Source: Chryseobacterium taeanense
GTDB taxonomy: Bacteria; Bacteroidota; Bacteroidia; Flavobacteriales; Weeksellaceae
Direction of reading: 5' to 3'
Assembly (NCBI RefSeq): GCF_900099685.1
Contig: NZ_FNDW01000004.1
Span: 124,001-188,000, forward strand
Length of the DNA: 64,000 nt
Shown: positions 42,241 to 52,149 of the stretch, piece by piece
How the letters are laid out: each line of letters opens with the position of its first letter
Numbering within the stretch: the first letter of the stretch is position 1
Translations under genes and position numbers: made by a program
The notes under the pieces: generated by a model
Told to the model about the DNA's origin: nothing
The model's input: the letters and a program-made list of their open reading frames with translations, nothing else
Database searches by the model: none

Positions 42241-44898
42241 ATGAAAGAAAAAGAAAGACTCTCCGACCTCATCTGGAAAAAATGGGGACCTTACGTCAGC
42301 AATCGTGAGTGGGGATTAGTGCGTGAAGACTACAGCCCCAACGGAGATGCGTGGAACTATATCACACACGATACTGCAGAGGCCAAAACCTACAGATGGG
42401 GCGAAGAAGGAATCTGTGGAATCTGCGACGATCTTCAGAAATTGGTCTTTTCTTTTGGATTCTGGAACAAAAAAGATAAAATGGTAAAAGAGCGGTTCTT
42501 TGGACTTGCCAATGAACAGGGAAATCATGGCGAAGATGTGAAAGAATATTATTATTATCTGGATTCCACACCGACGCATTCTTATATGAAGATGCTTTAT
42601 AAATATCCTCAAAACGCTTTCCCGTATGAAGATCTTCTTAAAACCAATGCAGAAAGAGGGAAAGAGGAAGCCGAATACGAACTGATCGATACAGGAATTT
42701 TCGATAAAAACAAATATTTTGATATTTTTATCGAATATGCAAAAGCAGATCCGAACGATATTTTAATAAAGCTGACCATCGTTAATAAATCCAAAAATGA
42801 AGCACAGTTGGTTATTCTTCCCACCTTGTGGTTCAGAAATACTTGGCGGTGGGGATATGATTCTTATAAACCTCAAATGCATTCAGAAGACACAGGATGT
42901 ATCACCGTGACTAATAAAGATCTGGAAATTAAAAACCTTTACGCAAAACAGTCACAGAAAGTTCTTTTCTGTGATAACGAGACCAACAACGAAAGACTCT
43001 ATCAGTCTCCAAATGAAACCCGTTATACCAAAGATGGAATTAATGATTTCGTTGTTAACGGAAATTCTCAATCAGTTAATCCAAAAGATTTCGGAACAAA
43101 AGCCGCATTTCTGATTGATGAACTTTTCGGTGCTGAAGAAACCAAAACATTTGAATTCAGACTTTCGGATAAAGATTTAGCACAACCTTTCACCGATTTC
43201 GAAACTGTTTTCGATGAAAGAAAACAGGAAGCCGACGCATTTTACGAAAAAGTTCAGAGCGGAATAAATTCAGAGGATGAAAAGCTCGTTCAGCGACAGG
43301 CTTTTGCCGGGATGTTATGGAGTAAAATCTTTTATCATTATAATGTAGAAAAATGGCTGAAAGGAGATCCTTCGGAGCCAACACCTCCAAAATCCCGAAA
43401 GAAGATCCGAAATTTCCAGTGGAAGCACCTAAATAACCAGCATATTATTTCCATGCCCGATAAATGGGAATATCCATGGTATGCAACCTGGGATTTGGCT
43501 TTCCACACAATCAGCTTTTCCCTGATTGATCCTGATTTTGCAAAACATCAGTTGAAGTTATTTCTTTTTGAATGGTATATGCACCCCAACGGTCAGCTTC
43601 CTGCCTACGAATGGGATTTTAATGATGTAAATCCACCGGTACATGCCTGGGCTGTATTTAGGGTTTTTAAAATTGATGAGTACCTAAAAAACAAACCGGA
43701 TCTTGAGTTTTTGGAAAGTGCTTTTCAGAAATTATTAATGAATTTCACGTGGTGGGTCAACAAAAAAGATAGCAATGGTAATAATATTTTTGAAGGTGGA
43801 TTTTTAGGTCTTGATAATATTGGAGTTTTCGACCGCAATGCTAAACTTCCGAATGGTGAGCATCTTGAGCAATCTGACGGAACCAGCTGGATGGCCATGT
43901 TTGCCCTGAACATGATGAGGATCGCCCTTGAGTTAGCCCTGTACAATAATGTGTATGAAGAAATGGCTATGAAATTCTTTGAACATTTTCTTGCAATTGC
44001 CAATTCTCTGGACAATATGGGAGAAGAATGCTTCAGTCTCTGGGATGAGCAGGATGAATTTTTTTACGATGCGATTTCGCTTGGGGATGGCAATCATATG
44101 TACTTAAGATTGAGGACGATAGTGGGGCTTATTCCAATGTTTGCCGTTGAGGTGATTGATGATGAAATGATCGAAAGACTTCCGAATTTTAAAAAAAGAA
44201 TGCAGTGGGTTTTAGACAATAAACCCGAACTTGCCGCCTTGGTTTCTCACTGGGAAGTAAAAGGTGAAGATTCTAAGCATCTGCTTTCTCTGTTGCGTGG
44301 TCATCGACTGAAAAGACTTCTTCACAGAATGCTGAATCCGGATGAATTTTTAGGTGAATTCGGGGTTCGTGCTCTTTCTAAAGAATATGAGAAAAATCCT
44401 TTCAGCATCAATTTTAACAATACAGATTATACGGTGAAATATACTCCTGCGGAAAGTGACAGCAGCCTTTTTGGAGGCAACAGCAACTGGCGAGGGCCGA
44501 TTTGGTTTCCTATAAATTTTTTAATTATAGAAAGCCTTCAGCGGTTTTTCTTTTACTACAGCCCGGATTTTCTTGTTGAATATCCCACAGGAAGTGGAAA
44601 CTATTCAAATCTGGATGAGATTGCCGATGCACTGAGCAAAAGATTGGCAAAGATCTTTTTGACAGATGAAAACGGAAACCGTCCTTTTAATAGGCAATAC
44701 CCAAGATTTCAGACTGATCCCGACTTTAGGGATTATATTTTATTTTATGAATATTTTCATGGAGATAATGGCCGTGGAGTAGGAGCATCACATCAAACAG
44801 GATGGACGGGTCTGATTGCAAAAATCCTCATGCCAAGATTTTCCAAAAAGAAAATTGCTGAATCTGAAACTGAAACCCCAAAAGAAACAAAACCATAA
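42241..44898 (+). CDS. Glucosidase with MGH1-like (alpha/alpha)6 domain, GH63-type
   Basis: 885 residues, cytoplasmic (no signal peptide). The N-terminal beta-rich part (about 1-350; YSPNGDAWNYITHDTAEAKTYRWGEEGICGICDD) is followed by an (alpha/alpha)6 barrel: WEYPWYATWDLAFHTISFSLIDPDFAK with a catalytic-type Asp, LPAYEWDFNDVNPPVHAWA, EQSDGTSWMAMFALNM, SLFGGNSNWRGPIWFPINFLI and GASHQTGWTGLIAKIL. These match bacterial GH63/MGH1-like glucosidases acting on glucosylated small molecules such as mannosylglycerate or trehalose-type sugars. The exact substrate is not readable. Confidence 0.88.
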   Translation: MKEKERLSDLIWKKWGPYVSNREWGLVREDYSPNGDAWNYITHDTAEAKTYRWGEEGICGICDDLQKLVFSFGFWNKKDKMVKERFFGLANEQGNHGEDVKEYYYYLDSTPTHSYMKMLYKYPQNAFPYEDLLKTNAERGKEEAEYELIDTGIFDKNKYFDIFIEYAKADPNDILIKLTIVNKSKNEAQLVILPTLWFRNTWRWGYDSYKPQMHSEDTGCITVTNKDLEIKNLYAKQSQKVLFCDNETNNERLYQSPNETRYTKDGINDFVVNGNSQSVNPKDFGTKAAFLIDELFGAEETKTFEFRLSDKDLAQPFTDFETVFDERKQEADAFYEKVQSGINSEDEKLVQRQAFAGMLWSKIFYHYNVEKWLKGDPSEPTPPKSRKKIRNFQWKHLNNQHIISMPDKWEYPWYATWDLAFHTISFSLIDPDFAKHQLKLFLFEWYMHPNGQLPAYEWDFNDVNPPVHAWAVFRVFKIDEYLKNKPDLEFLESAFQKLLMNFTWWVNKKDSNGNNIFEGGFLGLDNIGVFDRNAKLPNGEHLEQSDGTSWMAMFALNMMRIALELALYNNVYEEMAMKFFEHFLAIANSLDNMGEECFSLWDEQDEFFYDAISLGDGNHMYLRLRTIVGLIPMFAVEVIDDEMIERLPNFKKRMQWVLDNKPELAALVSHWEVKGEDSKHLLSLLRGHRLKRLLHRMLNPDEFLGEFGVRALSKEYEKNPFSINFNNTDYTVKYTPAESDSSLFGGNSNWRGPIWFPINFLIIESLQRFFFYYSPDFLVEYPTGSGNYSNLDEIADALSKRLAKIFLTDENGNRPFNRQYPRFQTDPDFRDYILFYEYFHGDNGRGVGASHQTGWTGLIAKILMPRFSKKKIAESETETPKETKP

Positions 44899-44908
44899 AA
44901 TAGACAAG

Positions 44909-45595
44909 TTATTCGAAAATCTGCTGAATAATTTCAAGAGATGCCGGAATCCTAAAATCGGTAATATGATAGTGATAATATACAAGAATACTGTCGAGAA
45001 AATCTTTTCTGAACGCTGAAGGAATTTTTATCTGGTAAGGATTGGTTGATGAAAGTACGGCTTGCCATATCGCTGAAATTTCTTCCGTAAAAATCTGTTG
45101 CATCATCTCCAATGAAAAAGTTCCCGTTTCAGGATCGAGAAATTTTCCATCATTTAGTAAAGGCGCGACTCCCTGGACTTTTAAAATTTTAATTAAAAAA
45201 ATCAGATGTGACTGGTAGTTCTGGCTTTCCAGCTCATCAATAAATTCTTCAAGACAAAAGAAAATGTGATGGTTTTTGTTTTCGTGCTTTAAATTTTGAT
45301 TCAAAAAATCAGAAATAAAAAAAACGACAGTGTTGCATCGTATATCTGTATAAATATCGTTACTTTTTACCATCTCAAATTTTGAGATCGTCTGTATTCC
45401 GTTTCCTTTTATGGGAAGCAAAGAAAAATTGAGTTTGCTCAACGGCAAAAGCAGACCTTTTTTCTTATTCTTTTTGGTGTAAAGACCTTTTAAAAAATAA
45501 GACTGAAAGCCCTCTTCTTCTGTAAAACAATGCAAAACCGCATCATTTTCACTGTATTTGATATATGATAATAAAAATCCGTTCTGTGAATTCAT
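44909..45595 (-). CDS. recO: DNA repair protein RecO
   Basis: 228 residues. The N-terminal OB fold (MNSQNGFLLSYIKYSENDAVLHCFTEEEGFQSYFLKGL) and helical C-terminal part (FFCLEEFIDELES, LIKILKVQGVAPLLNDGKFLDPETGTFS) match Bacteroidota RecO. The zinc-finger cysteines of other RecO proteins are absent, as usual in this group. It loads RecA with RecR in the RecFOR pathway. Its ATG shares a base with the porZ stop (TAATG), so translation is coupled. Confidence 0.92.
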   Translation of the reverse strand: MNSQNGFLLSYIKYSENDAVLHCFTEEEGFQSYFLKGLYTKKNKKKGLLLPLSKLNFSLLPIKGNGIQTISKFEMVKSNDIYTDIRCNTVVFFISDFLNQNLKHENKNHHIFFCLEEFIDELESQNYQSHLIFLIKILKVQGVAPLLNDGKFLDPETGTFSLEMMQQIFTEEISAIWQAVLSSTNPYQIKIPSAFRKDFLDSILVYYHYHITDFRIPASLEIIQQIFE

Positions 45596-47874
45596 TAATT
45601 AACTACCGCGATCTTTGCTGTTGCTTTATCAGAACCATCTTCATTGGTCATCAGGACAAAATATACCCCGGAAGCCACTCTTGTCCCTCTCTGGTTATTA
45701 AGATCCCATTCATAATATCCGCCTCTTGCCACCGCAGCATGTACCACATTTCCGGCTGCGTCTACGATTCGGATGTTCGTAACTTCTGCTAATCCTTTAA
45801 TGGTTACTTTTCCTTTGAAATTAGAATACACAACGGGATTCGGGTAAACAAGCACGTTTCCGAAACCTGACCCTACATCGGCAACATCTCCCTGATAGGT
45901 TACGATACCGTCATATGTTGCGAAATATACTTTCCCGGTTTTTTTATCTACTTTGATGTCAGTAACGCTGTTGGTAGGAAGCGGTGAGTTTTCTTTGGTA
46001 AAATGTTTTACTGTTTGCTGGCCGTCTGCAGATAGATAATAAACTCCTCCACCATCTACAGAAACCCATTTGTGATCTCCGCCATCTACTTCAATCTGTA
46101 ATATTTGTGAATCTCTGAAAAGCTCTTCACCCAAACCATTTTGCTCAATAATGATAGGTTCTACTTTTGCGCTTTCAGGAGTTTTTATTTCGGAAACAGC
46201 ATTCTGTAATACTCTTAATCCCATATCTCCCCCAATCCAGGCATCTCCTGATTTATCAAGAGCAACAGAGATATTTCCTCCTGAATTTGTTGCAAAACCG
46301 TTAGACTGATTTAAAATATAAGCTGTATCGTCAGACATATTTATCGTTTTTTTTGCATCATAGGCAAGAAAAGCGTTAGCCCGGGGAAGTGGTACCCACA
46401 GCAAGCCTTCATAAAACAAAGGTTTTTGTGCAGCACCAAAGGTAGTTGTATTTTTTATGAGAAAATTGTCAGTTGCCCTATCGTACGCTCCAATCGCGGT
46501 ATATTGACCAATATCCGTTCCGTCGCCTGAAAATGCTATCGTTACAAAAAGGTTGTTTACATCATCAAAAGCCAATCCCACAGCACGTCTTGCTAAAGCG
46601 TTAGTGCCAAAATTGTAGTTTTTAACAAACGTGAAATCCTTATTCGAGGCATTGTATTTCATTTTATAAACGCCGCGTTCTGCAGTCGTAACATAGTTTG
46701 TAAAGAAAAAGTCATCCGGATTTGCAGGATCGGATACAACATCAAGAACATTAAATCCTGTCGTATTTCCAACGAAATAGGAGGGATAAATCCATTCCAT
46801 CCCATTGAAGTAATAGAAACCTGGGTTTTTAGGATTATTAATCGCTGTATTGAACCTTCCTTCTCTTCCTCCTGTAGAAACCAGAATCTGGTTATCACCA
46901 TAGAGACTCAGTTTATAAGCATAATTGAAGTAAGGACCATCCGGTTTGAAAGAATTACTGCTTTCATTTTTTATTCCTGATAAAACAGTTCCGCCATACA
47001 CGCTGCTTCCCACGGTTATTGCTGTGTTGCATTCTTCTCCGAAACTGACAGTATTATTAAAATTTCCGTTGGTATTGAATGTATAAACTCTGTTTACATC
47101 TGTTACTATGATATTGTTACTGTTTACGACGATATCATGCACATTGCTGAAAGTTTGAGACAAGGGTACAGAAGCTCCACTATTGTAAAGATACCCCGTT
47201 GTAGCTGATGAAAAACTTAGAACTCCTTCCGAGTCAATATGCTTGAAAGATCCTGCCATTTCAGTAGTCCAGGTCGAGAAAACTGGAAATATAGTATTCA
47301 TTTCATGGCTTTTTAAACCTGTATTTGTTACTGAATATACTTTATTTCCGAAAATTGTAGCTTCATTACTGGCTTCATAAACTCCTCCGGATAAGAAGAA
47401 TGCAGAATCTTTAAACTCTTTTTTCTTAAGGTCAAATATAGAAACTCCGTATCCTGCGGAAATAACGGCAAGATCGCCTGTTATCGAAATATGATTAATT
47501 TTTTTACTGCCATTATATCCTGTTGCAATAGGAATATCCACAACGTAGGTAACGCCATCCGGCTTGACTACATCCAGCGAACCGTTTTGGTAACCTATAA
47601 GAGCAATTTTATTTTGCGGATTGTAGTCGAAAGCTGAAATTTTAACCTCATGCAAGCCGTTTGCTTTAGACAGCTTGGTAATTTCGCCTGATGAAATTGT
47701 ATAATAGAAAATCCCGTTTTCGGCGGCTGCAACTATTTTTCCGTTATCTTCTTTCATGGCAGTTACATTATTGTAAGAAAAAAGATCTGCCCATTTTTTT
47801 GAAGAAATAGTTTGTGCATTTGCAACGTGCAGGGATGCTAAAATACCAAGAGAGATTAAAGAGAGTTTTTTCAT
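45595..47874 (-). CDS. porZ: Type IX secretion system protein PorZ
   Basis: 759 residues. After a signal peptide (ending near ANA-Q) come two seven-bladed propellers (about 25-650; KWADLFSYNNVTAMKEDNGKIVAAAENGIFYY, DKSGDAWIGGDMGLRVL, IKVDKKTGKVYFATYDGIVTY). A C-terminal T9SS-type beta domain follows (about 670-759; VLVYPNPVVYSNFKGKVTIKG, NQRGTRVASGVYFVLMT). PorZ belongs to the surface attachment complex that binds A-LPS for cargo anchoring. It directly precedes recO, a common Bacteroidota arrangement. Its natural cargo includes proteins like the endonuclease at 5496. Confidence 0.9.
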   Translation of the reverse strand: MKKLSLISLGILASLHVANAQTISSKKWADLFSYNNVTAMKEDNGKIVAAAENGIFYYTISSGEITKLSKANGLHEVKISAFDYNPQNKIALIGYQNGSLDVVKPDGVTYVVDIPIATGYNGSKKINHISITGDLAVISAGYGVSIFDLKKKEFKDSAFFLSGGVYEASNEATIFGNKVYSVTNTGLKSHEMNTIFPVFSTWTTEMAGSFKHIDSEGVLSFSSATTGYLYNSGASVPLSQTFSNVHDIVVNSNNIIVTDVNRVYTFNTNGNFNNTVSFGEECNTAITVGSSVYGGTVLSGIKNESSNSFKPDGPYFNYAYKLSLYGDNQILVSTGGREGRFNTAINNPKNPGFYYFNGMEWIYPSYFVGNTTGFNVLDVVSDPANPDDFFFTNYVTTAERGVYKMKYNASNKDFTFVKNYNFGTNALARRAVGLAFDDVNNLFVTIAFSGDGTDIGQYTAIGAYDRATDNFLIKNTTTFGAAQKPLFYEGLLWVPLPRANAFLAYDAKKTINMSDDTAYILNQSNGFATNSGGNISVALDKSGDAWIGGDMGLRVLQNAVSEIKTPESAKVEPIIIEQNGLGEELFRDSQILQIEVDGGDHKWVSVDGGGVYYLSADGQQTVKHFTKENSPLPTNSVTDIKVDKKTGKVYFATYDGIVTYQGDVADVGSGFGNVLVYPNPVVYSNFKGKVTIKGLAEVTNIRIVDAAGNVVHAAVARGGYYEWDLNNQRGTRVASGVYFVLMTNEDGSDKATAKIAVVN

Positions 47875-47876
47875 GC

Positions 47877-48827
47877 TTATGCTATTATGCTGCTGTCAAT
47901 CACCTGATTATTCCAGGCGATATGTTTTATGTTTTTATTTGAGTCAAAGAAGAAATCTATTCTGCCTAACAGAAGCCCTGCCCATCCTACTTGATTGACT
48001 AGAACATTTTTGCCCTGTCTGTTGGTGAAAGTTTGGGGTTCAGGTAAGAAAGTGTGCGTGTGACCACCCAAGATAATGTCTATATTTTCTGTTTTTGCGG
48101 CTAAGATTTTATCATTTATTTTATCCGGATCTTCTTCATAATCGTATCCTATATGAGAAAGGCAGATTACAAGATCGCATTTTTGTTCGTTTTTAAGAAA
48201 ATTTGAATAATGTTGCGCAACTTCTATCGGGTCATTGTACATCGTTTCACCATAGTCTTTCTTCTTTACAAGGCCGTCAAGCTGAATGCCGACTCCAAAT
48301 ATCCCGACTTTAATTCCGTTTTTATTAAATATTTTATAAGGAGAAGTCTTTCCGTCGAGAATCGTATTTTTAAAATCATAGTTTGAACAAATAAAAGGAA
48401 ACTGTGCATTTGGTAACACCTTTAAGAATCCGTTAAGACCATTATCAAAATCATGATTTCCCATGGTAGAAGCATCGTACTTCATCATCGACATCAGTTT
48501 AAATTCAAGTTCGCCTCCAAAGAAATTGAAATAAGGAGTTCCCTGAAAAATATCTCCGGAATCCAGAAGCAAAACATTATTTTCCTGATTTCTGATTTGC
48601 TGAATTAAACTGGCCCTTCTTGCAAAGCCTCCCTGATTAGGATTATGTGTAAAGCTTGCATCAAAAGGTTCTATCCTGCTGTGCTGGTCGTTGGTATGAA
48701 GAATCGTAAGTTTATTGGCAGATTTCAGATCAAAAATCTTCAAATCTTCCGCCATCATCATATTGGGAGCCAAAGCCATTGCCAGAGTTCCGCCACCTAT
48801 TGCTTTTAAAAAACTTTTTCTGTCCAT
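47877..48827 (-). CDS. Metallophosphatase, N-terminal half of a UshA-type 5'-nucleotidase
   Basis: 316 residues. An export signal (MDRKSFLKAIGGGTLAMALA) resembles a Tat signal but has only one Arg (DRKSFLK). The calcineurin-like domain has LTILHTNDQHSR (DxH), LLDSGDIFQGT, MGNHDFDNG (NHD), VICLSHIGYD and ILGGHTHTF, the full two-metal site. UshA enzymes join this to a C-terminal substrate domain, which here is the neighbouring gene. The start shares one base with the preceding stop. Expected role: periplasmic nucleotide dephosphorylation. Confidence 0.9.
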   Translation of the reverse strand: MDRKSFLKAIGGGTLAMALAPNMMMAEDLKIFDLKSANKLTILHTNDQHSRIEPFDASFTHNPNQGGFARRASLIQQIRNQENNVLLLDSGDIFQGTPYFNFFGGELEFKLMSMMKYDASTMGNHDFDNGLNGFLKVLPNAQFPFICSNYDFKNTILDGKTSPYKIFNKNGIKVGIFGVGIQLDGLVKKKDYGETMYNDPIEVAQHYSNFLKNEQKCDLVICLSHIGYDYEEDPDKINDKILAAKTENIDIILGGHTHTFLPEPQTFTNRQGKNVLVNQVGWAGLLLGRIDFFFDSNKNIKHIAWNNQVIDSSIIA

Positions 48828-49594
48828 TACTTCTTACCTATAAAATTTAAACGAATATCTGTATTGGGAACTACTTCACGAGAGTTTTTAAAATAACCGA
48901 TAAATAAATCTCTTAATTTAATTCCGGTAGAAATCATTTCTCCTTTGGAAAAGAACTTCATGTTATCGCCCCCTAACGCCAGATAATCTGAAGTAGCAAT
49001 ATAATATTCCTGATCGGGCTTAACTGTTTTTCCATTGATTAAAGCCTTCGTTACTTGCCCGTGATTGGTTTCTATATACAAATGAGAGACTGGATTGTTC
49101 ATCTGTGTTTTTGCATAGTATTCAAAAAGTCCTTGTAAATCTGTTCCCTTCATTTTTACAATGATTACTTCATTTTCAAAGGGCATTACTTCAAAGACGC
49201 TTTTCAATAGAATATCTCCTTTTCCGATGGTGGTACGGATTCCTCCGATATTGATTAAAGCGGCATCTACATCTTTATTAAGATTTGTCTTTGCCCAAGC
49301 ATCAGCTCCGTCAAAAGTATAATCAGCTAAAAGATTTCCCAGATTACTATTGTCTCCTTCCTTGGTAAGATCTACGTTGGTATGGGAGATCTTCTGGTTC
49401 ATTTCTTTATCCAGCTTTTGTTTATAAGGTTCAATAATTTTTACAAACTCCTCATCATTTTTCAGCTCATTATTAATAGAAATATTTTTCTGGGTTTTTA
49501 CTTCCGAAATATGCATGGAAGAAGCCGATGAAGCTGTCTTACAAGCCGAAAGAGAAGCCAGAGCAATTCCTAATAACAAGAATTTATTTTTCAT
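48827..49594 (-). CDS. 5'-nucleotidase C-terminal domain lipoprotein (partner half)
   Basis: 255 residues from the ATG at 49594; an ATG 9 bases upstream only adds MLH. The lipoprotein signal is MKNKFLLLGIALASLSACK with lipobox LSAC. The 5_nucleotid_C domain is seen in GDNSNLGNLLADYTFDGADAWAK, ALINIGGIRTTIGKGDI, EVMPFENEVIIVKMKGTDL and YYIATSDYLALGGDNMKFF. This domain binds the base and ribose in UshA. With the metallophosphatase it forms a split enzyme tethered to a membrane. Confidence 0.9.
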   Translation of the reverse strand: MKNKFLLLGIALASLSACKTASSASSMHISEVKTQKNISINNELKNDEEFVKIIEPYKQKLDKEMNQKISHTNVDLTKEGDNSNLGNLLADYTFDGADAWAKTNLNKDVDAALINIGGIRTTIGKGDILLKSVFEVMPFENEVIIVKMKGTDLQGLFEYYAKTQMNNPVSHLYIETNHGQVTKALINGKTVKPDQEYYIATSDYLALGGDNMKFFSKGEMISTGIKLRDLFIGYFKNSREVVPNTDIRLNFIGKK

Positions 49595-49749
49595 ATGCAA
49601 CAAATTATTTTTAAAAGGTCATATTGAGTTACCTGAATTTATAGGTAATTCTGGTAATATGATTTTTATAATACCTTTTAATATATGCAAATATAATTAT
49701 ATGTATAATAAAACATTCGTATTTATAACAAATTCTTGGGTTAAATTAT

Positions 49750-49757
49750 TAAATTTG
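49750..49757 (+). promoter_or_regulatory. -7 promoter element of dapA
   Basis: TAAATTTG, 18 bases before the dapA ATG. The nearest TTG is only 11 bases upstream, so the -33 element is unclear. Confidence 0.5.
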
Positions 49758-49775
49758 GAAAAATTATTCTAACAG

Positions 49776-50648
49776 ATGAGCATTTTAAAAGGAGTAGGTG
49801 TCGCGTTGGTGACACCCTTTAATGAAGATTTATCCGTAGATTTCGATAGTTTAACGAAATTAGTTGAATATAACATCGAAAACGGAACCAATTATTTAGT
49901 TGTTTTGGGAACTACAGCTGAGGCTGCAACGCTTTCTGCTGAAGAGAAGAAACAGGTGGTTGAGCATATCATTAAGGTTAATAATAAATGCCTTCCATTG
50001 GTTTTAGGAATCGGCGGAAATAATACTCTTGAGGTCAAGAAACAGATCGAGGAGACAGATCTTTCTGCATTTGAAGCGGTACTTTCTGTGTCGCCTTATT
50101 ACAATAAACCAAACCAGGAAGGACTTTACCAGCATTATAAAACAATTGCTTCTACAGGAAAAAATATTATTATTTACAATGTTCCTTCAAGAACAGGGCA
50201 GAACATTGAAGCAGAAACAACTTTACGCTTGGCAAAAGAATTTCCGAATTTATTCTTAATCAAAGAAGCGGCTCCAAATATTCTTCAGTATTTTGATATA
50301 TTAAGAAAAAAGCCTGAAGGTTTTAATTTGGTTTCAGGCGATGATGAATTTACACTTCCTGTTACGCTTGCAGGTGGAAACGGGGTGATCTCTGTTATTG
50401 CGCAGGCATATCCGAAAGAGTTTTCAACAATGGTTCAACTAGCTTTTGACGGAAAAGTAAAAGAAGCATATGAAATTCATAACAAATTGGTTGATATCAC
50501 GAGACTGATTTTTGCCGAGGGTAACCCTTGTGGAATAAAAGTTATTTTAACGGAAAAAGGAATCATAAAAAATTATCTGAGACTTCCTTTAGTAGCGGCA
50601 TCTGAGGGGCTTTACGAAAAAATTAAAGCTGAAATGGCAAATATTTAA
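49776..50648 (+). CDS. dapA: 4-hydroxy-tetrahydrodipicolinate synthase
   Basis: 290 residues. DapA signatures are GVGVALVTPFNEDLSVDFDSL, YLVVLGTTAEAATLSAEEK, GIGGNNT, SVSPYYNKPNQEGLYQHYK (Tyr), IIYNVPSRTGQNI and the Schiff-base Lys in LFLIKEA. It condenses pyruvate with aspartate semialdehyde, the first step to lysine and diaminopimelate. It is a single gene with a terminator. Confidence 0.96.
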   Translation: MSILKGVGVALVTPFNEDLSVDFDSLTKLVEYNIENGTNYLVVLGTTAEAATLSAEEKKQVVEHIIKVNNKCLPLVLGIGGNNTLEVKKQIEETDLSAFEAVLSVSPYYNKPNQEGLYQHYKTIASTGKNIIIYNVPSRTGQNIEAETTLRLAKEFPNLFLIKEAAPNILQYFDILRKKPEGFNLVSGDDEFTLPVTLAGGNGVISVIAQAYPKEFSTMVQLAFDGKVKEAYEIHNKLVDITRLIFAEGNPCGIKVILTEKGIIKNYLRLPLVAASEGLYEKIKAEMANI

Positions 50649-50688
50649 CATTATTAAGGTAACATTTTAAGGTTACAAAAAACATATT

Positions 50689-50724
50689 AAGGTGAAAGGT
50701 ATTGTGCTTTTCGCCTTTTTTATT
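50689..50724 (+). terminator. Intrinsic terminator after dapA
   Basis: AAGGTGAAA pairs with TTTCGCCTT (one G-T), followed by T. Confidence 0.8.
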
Positions 50725-50775
50725 CTTAAACAAATTATATGTTTCAGGGTAAGATTTAGATAAAATTTGAAATCA

Positions 50776-51276
50776 ATGAAATTTATAAAAGCAACAGAAA
50801 AAGATATTCATCTCATTCAGAACCTGGCAAGAAGATCATGGGAAAATGCCTATGCAGAAATACTTTCCATCGAACAGATAGAGTATATGCTGAAGACGAT
50901 GTATTCTCACGAGGAAATCAGTAAACAATTACAAGATGCTGACTATCATTATTTTTTGATATTTGATGAAATTAAAAAAACATTTGAAGGTTTTTTAGGT
51001 TATGAGCATGGTTATGAACAGAATACTACAAAACTTCACAGGATTTATCTGATTCCTGAAAGTAAGGGAAAAGGTCTCGGGAGAATGTCAATTGATTTTT
51101 TAAAGCAAAAAGTATCTGAAACTCATGATAAAAGGATAATCTTAAATGTAAATAAAAACAATACTGCAAAAATGTTTTATGAATCCCAGGGTTTCGACGT
51201 GTATAATGAGGTAATTGTAGATATAGGTAATGGTTTTGTGATGGATGATTATGTAATGGAATTTTATATCACTTAA
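50776..51276 (+). CDS. GNAT-family N-acetyltransferase
   Basis: 166 residues from the ATG at 50776 (MKFIKATEKDI); an ATG at 50767 adds only MKS. The GNAT core is LHRIYLIPESKGKGLGRMSIDFLKQKV (motif A, KGKGLG) and ILNVNKNNTAKMFYESQGFDVYNEVIVDIG (motif B). The YAEILSIEQIEYMLKTMY region is typical of small acetyltransferases acting on amines or protein N-termini. The substrate is unknown. Confidence 0.88.
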   Translation: MKFIKATEKDIHLIQNLARRSWENAYAEILSIEQIEYMLKTMYSHEEISKQLQDADYHYFLIFDEIKKTFEGFLGYEHGYEQNTTKLHRIYLIPESKGKGLGRMSIDFLKQKVSETHDKRIILNVNKNNTAKMFYESQGFDVYNEVIVDIGNGFVMDDYVMEFYIT

Positions 51277-51570
51277 TTTTGACTTAAAATTTTGTAATAT
51301 TTTCATGTAATTCTATAAAATGAGATGTATTGTTTTTTTACATCTTTGTAAAAGAACCGAATCATTATAAACAATATTCATATGCTTGGTTTTAAACTGT
51401 TTTTTCAGTTTTTTATCGGTATATTTTTTTCATCCTTAGTGTTTAAATTCCTGTATTTTTTAATGCAGGAGTTTTTTATTTAGGGCTTTTTATTGTAAAA
51501 TTTTATTATATCACTTGAATTTGAAATAAAAAGTTTATATTTACTTAAACATTAAATACATAAGTTAAGG
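51277..51570 (+). other. Spacer with a possible small RNA or 33-residue peptide
   Basis: A hydrophobic 33-codon frame (51382-51483, MLGFKLFFQFFIGIFF...) ends over a terminator hairpin (51449-51478: TCCTGTATT/AATGCAGGA plus T run). It is preceded by a CATCTTTG promoter-like element near 51341. Poly-T composition could produce this frame by chance, so either a small RNA or a tiny membrane peptide is possible. Confidence 0.35.
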
Positions 51571-52149
51571 ATGAAAATGTATGTAAAATTTGATTTCAAT
51601 ACCCTCTGTAGGAAGGTATTGGAAGATAAACTGAGGGATCAGGGTCTGAAATACAGGCTTATCAATTCCGGTGAAGTAGAACTGTATGAGTCTCTCACGC
51701 AGGAGCAATGCAAAGCATTTAAGGAGAATCTTGAGGACTATGGGATCGAAATTATTGAAAGCCAGAAGACAGCACTGGTTCAGAAGATAAAAGATGCTAT
51801 CATGGAACTTGTGGCTTCTGACGAAATAATTCCCGTGAAGGCTTCCATATATATTGCAGACAAATTGAATCACAGCTACGGCTATCTCTCAAATCTCTTT
51901 TCGGAAATTGCAAATACTTCGATTGAAAACTTTATCATTATCCAGAAAATTGAGTACACAAAAGATTTGATTATCAGTGGTAAACATAATCTGACGGAAA
52001 TTGCTCAAAGACTGAATTATTCCAGTGTTGCACATTTAAGCACACAATTTAAAAATATGACGGGGCTTACGCCTTCCCAGTTTCAGAAAATTGTTACAAT
52101 GAGAAGGAAAATTCAACGGTACGATCACCAATATTCCAGGGCGATATGA
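51571..52149 (+). CDS. AraC-family transcriptional regulator
   Basis: 192 residues. The C-terminal AraC DNA-binding domain (about 95-185) has HSYGYLSNLFSEIANTSIENFIIIQKIEYTKDLI and LTEIAQRLNYSSVAHLSTQFKNMTGLTPSQFQ. The N-terminal 90 residues are a small alpha/beta domain (FDFNTLCRKVLEDKLRDQGLKYRLINSGEVELY) that may bind a ligand or partner. It overlaps the following receiver-like gene by 4 bases (ATGA), so the two probably work together. Confidence 0.88.
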   Translation: MKMYVKFDFNTLCRKVLEDKLRDQGLKYRLINSGEVELYESLTQEQCKAFKENLEDYGIEIIESQKTALVQKIKDAIMELVASDEIIPVKASIYIADKLNHSYGYLSNLFSEIANTSIENFIIIQKIEYTKDLIISGKHNLTEIAQRLNYSSVAHLSTQFKNMTGLTPSQFQKIVTMRRKIQRYDHQYSRAI

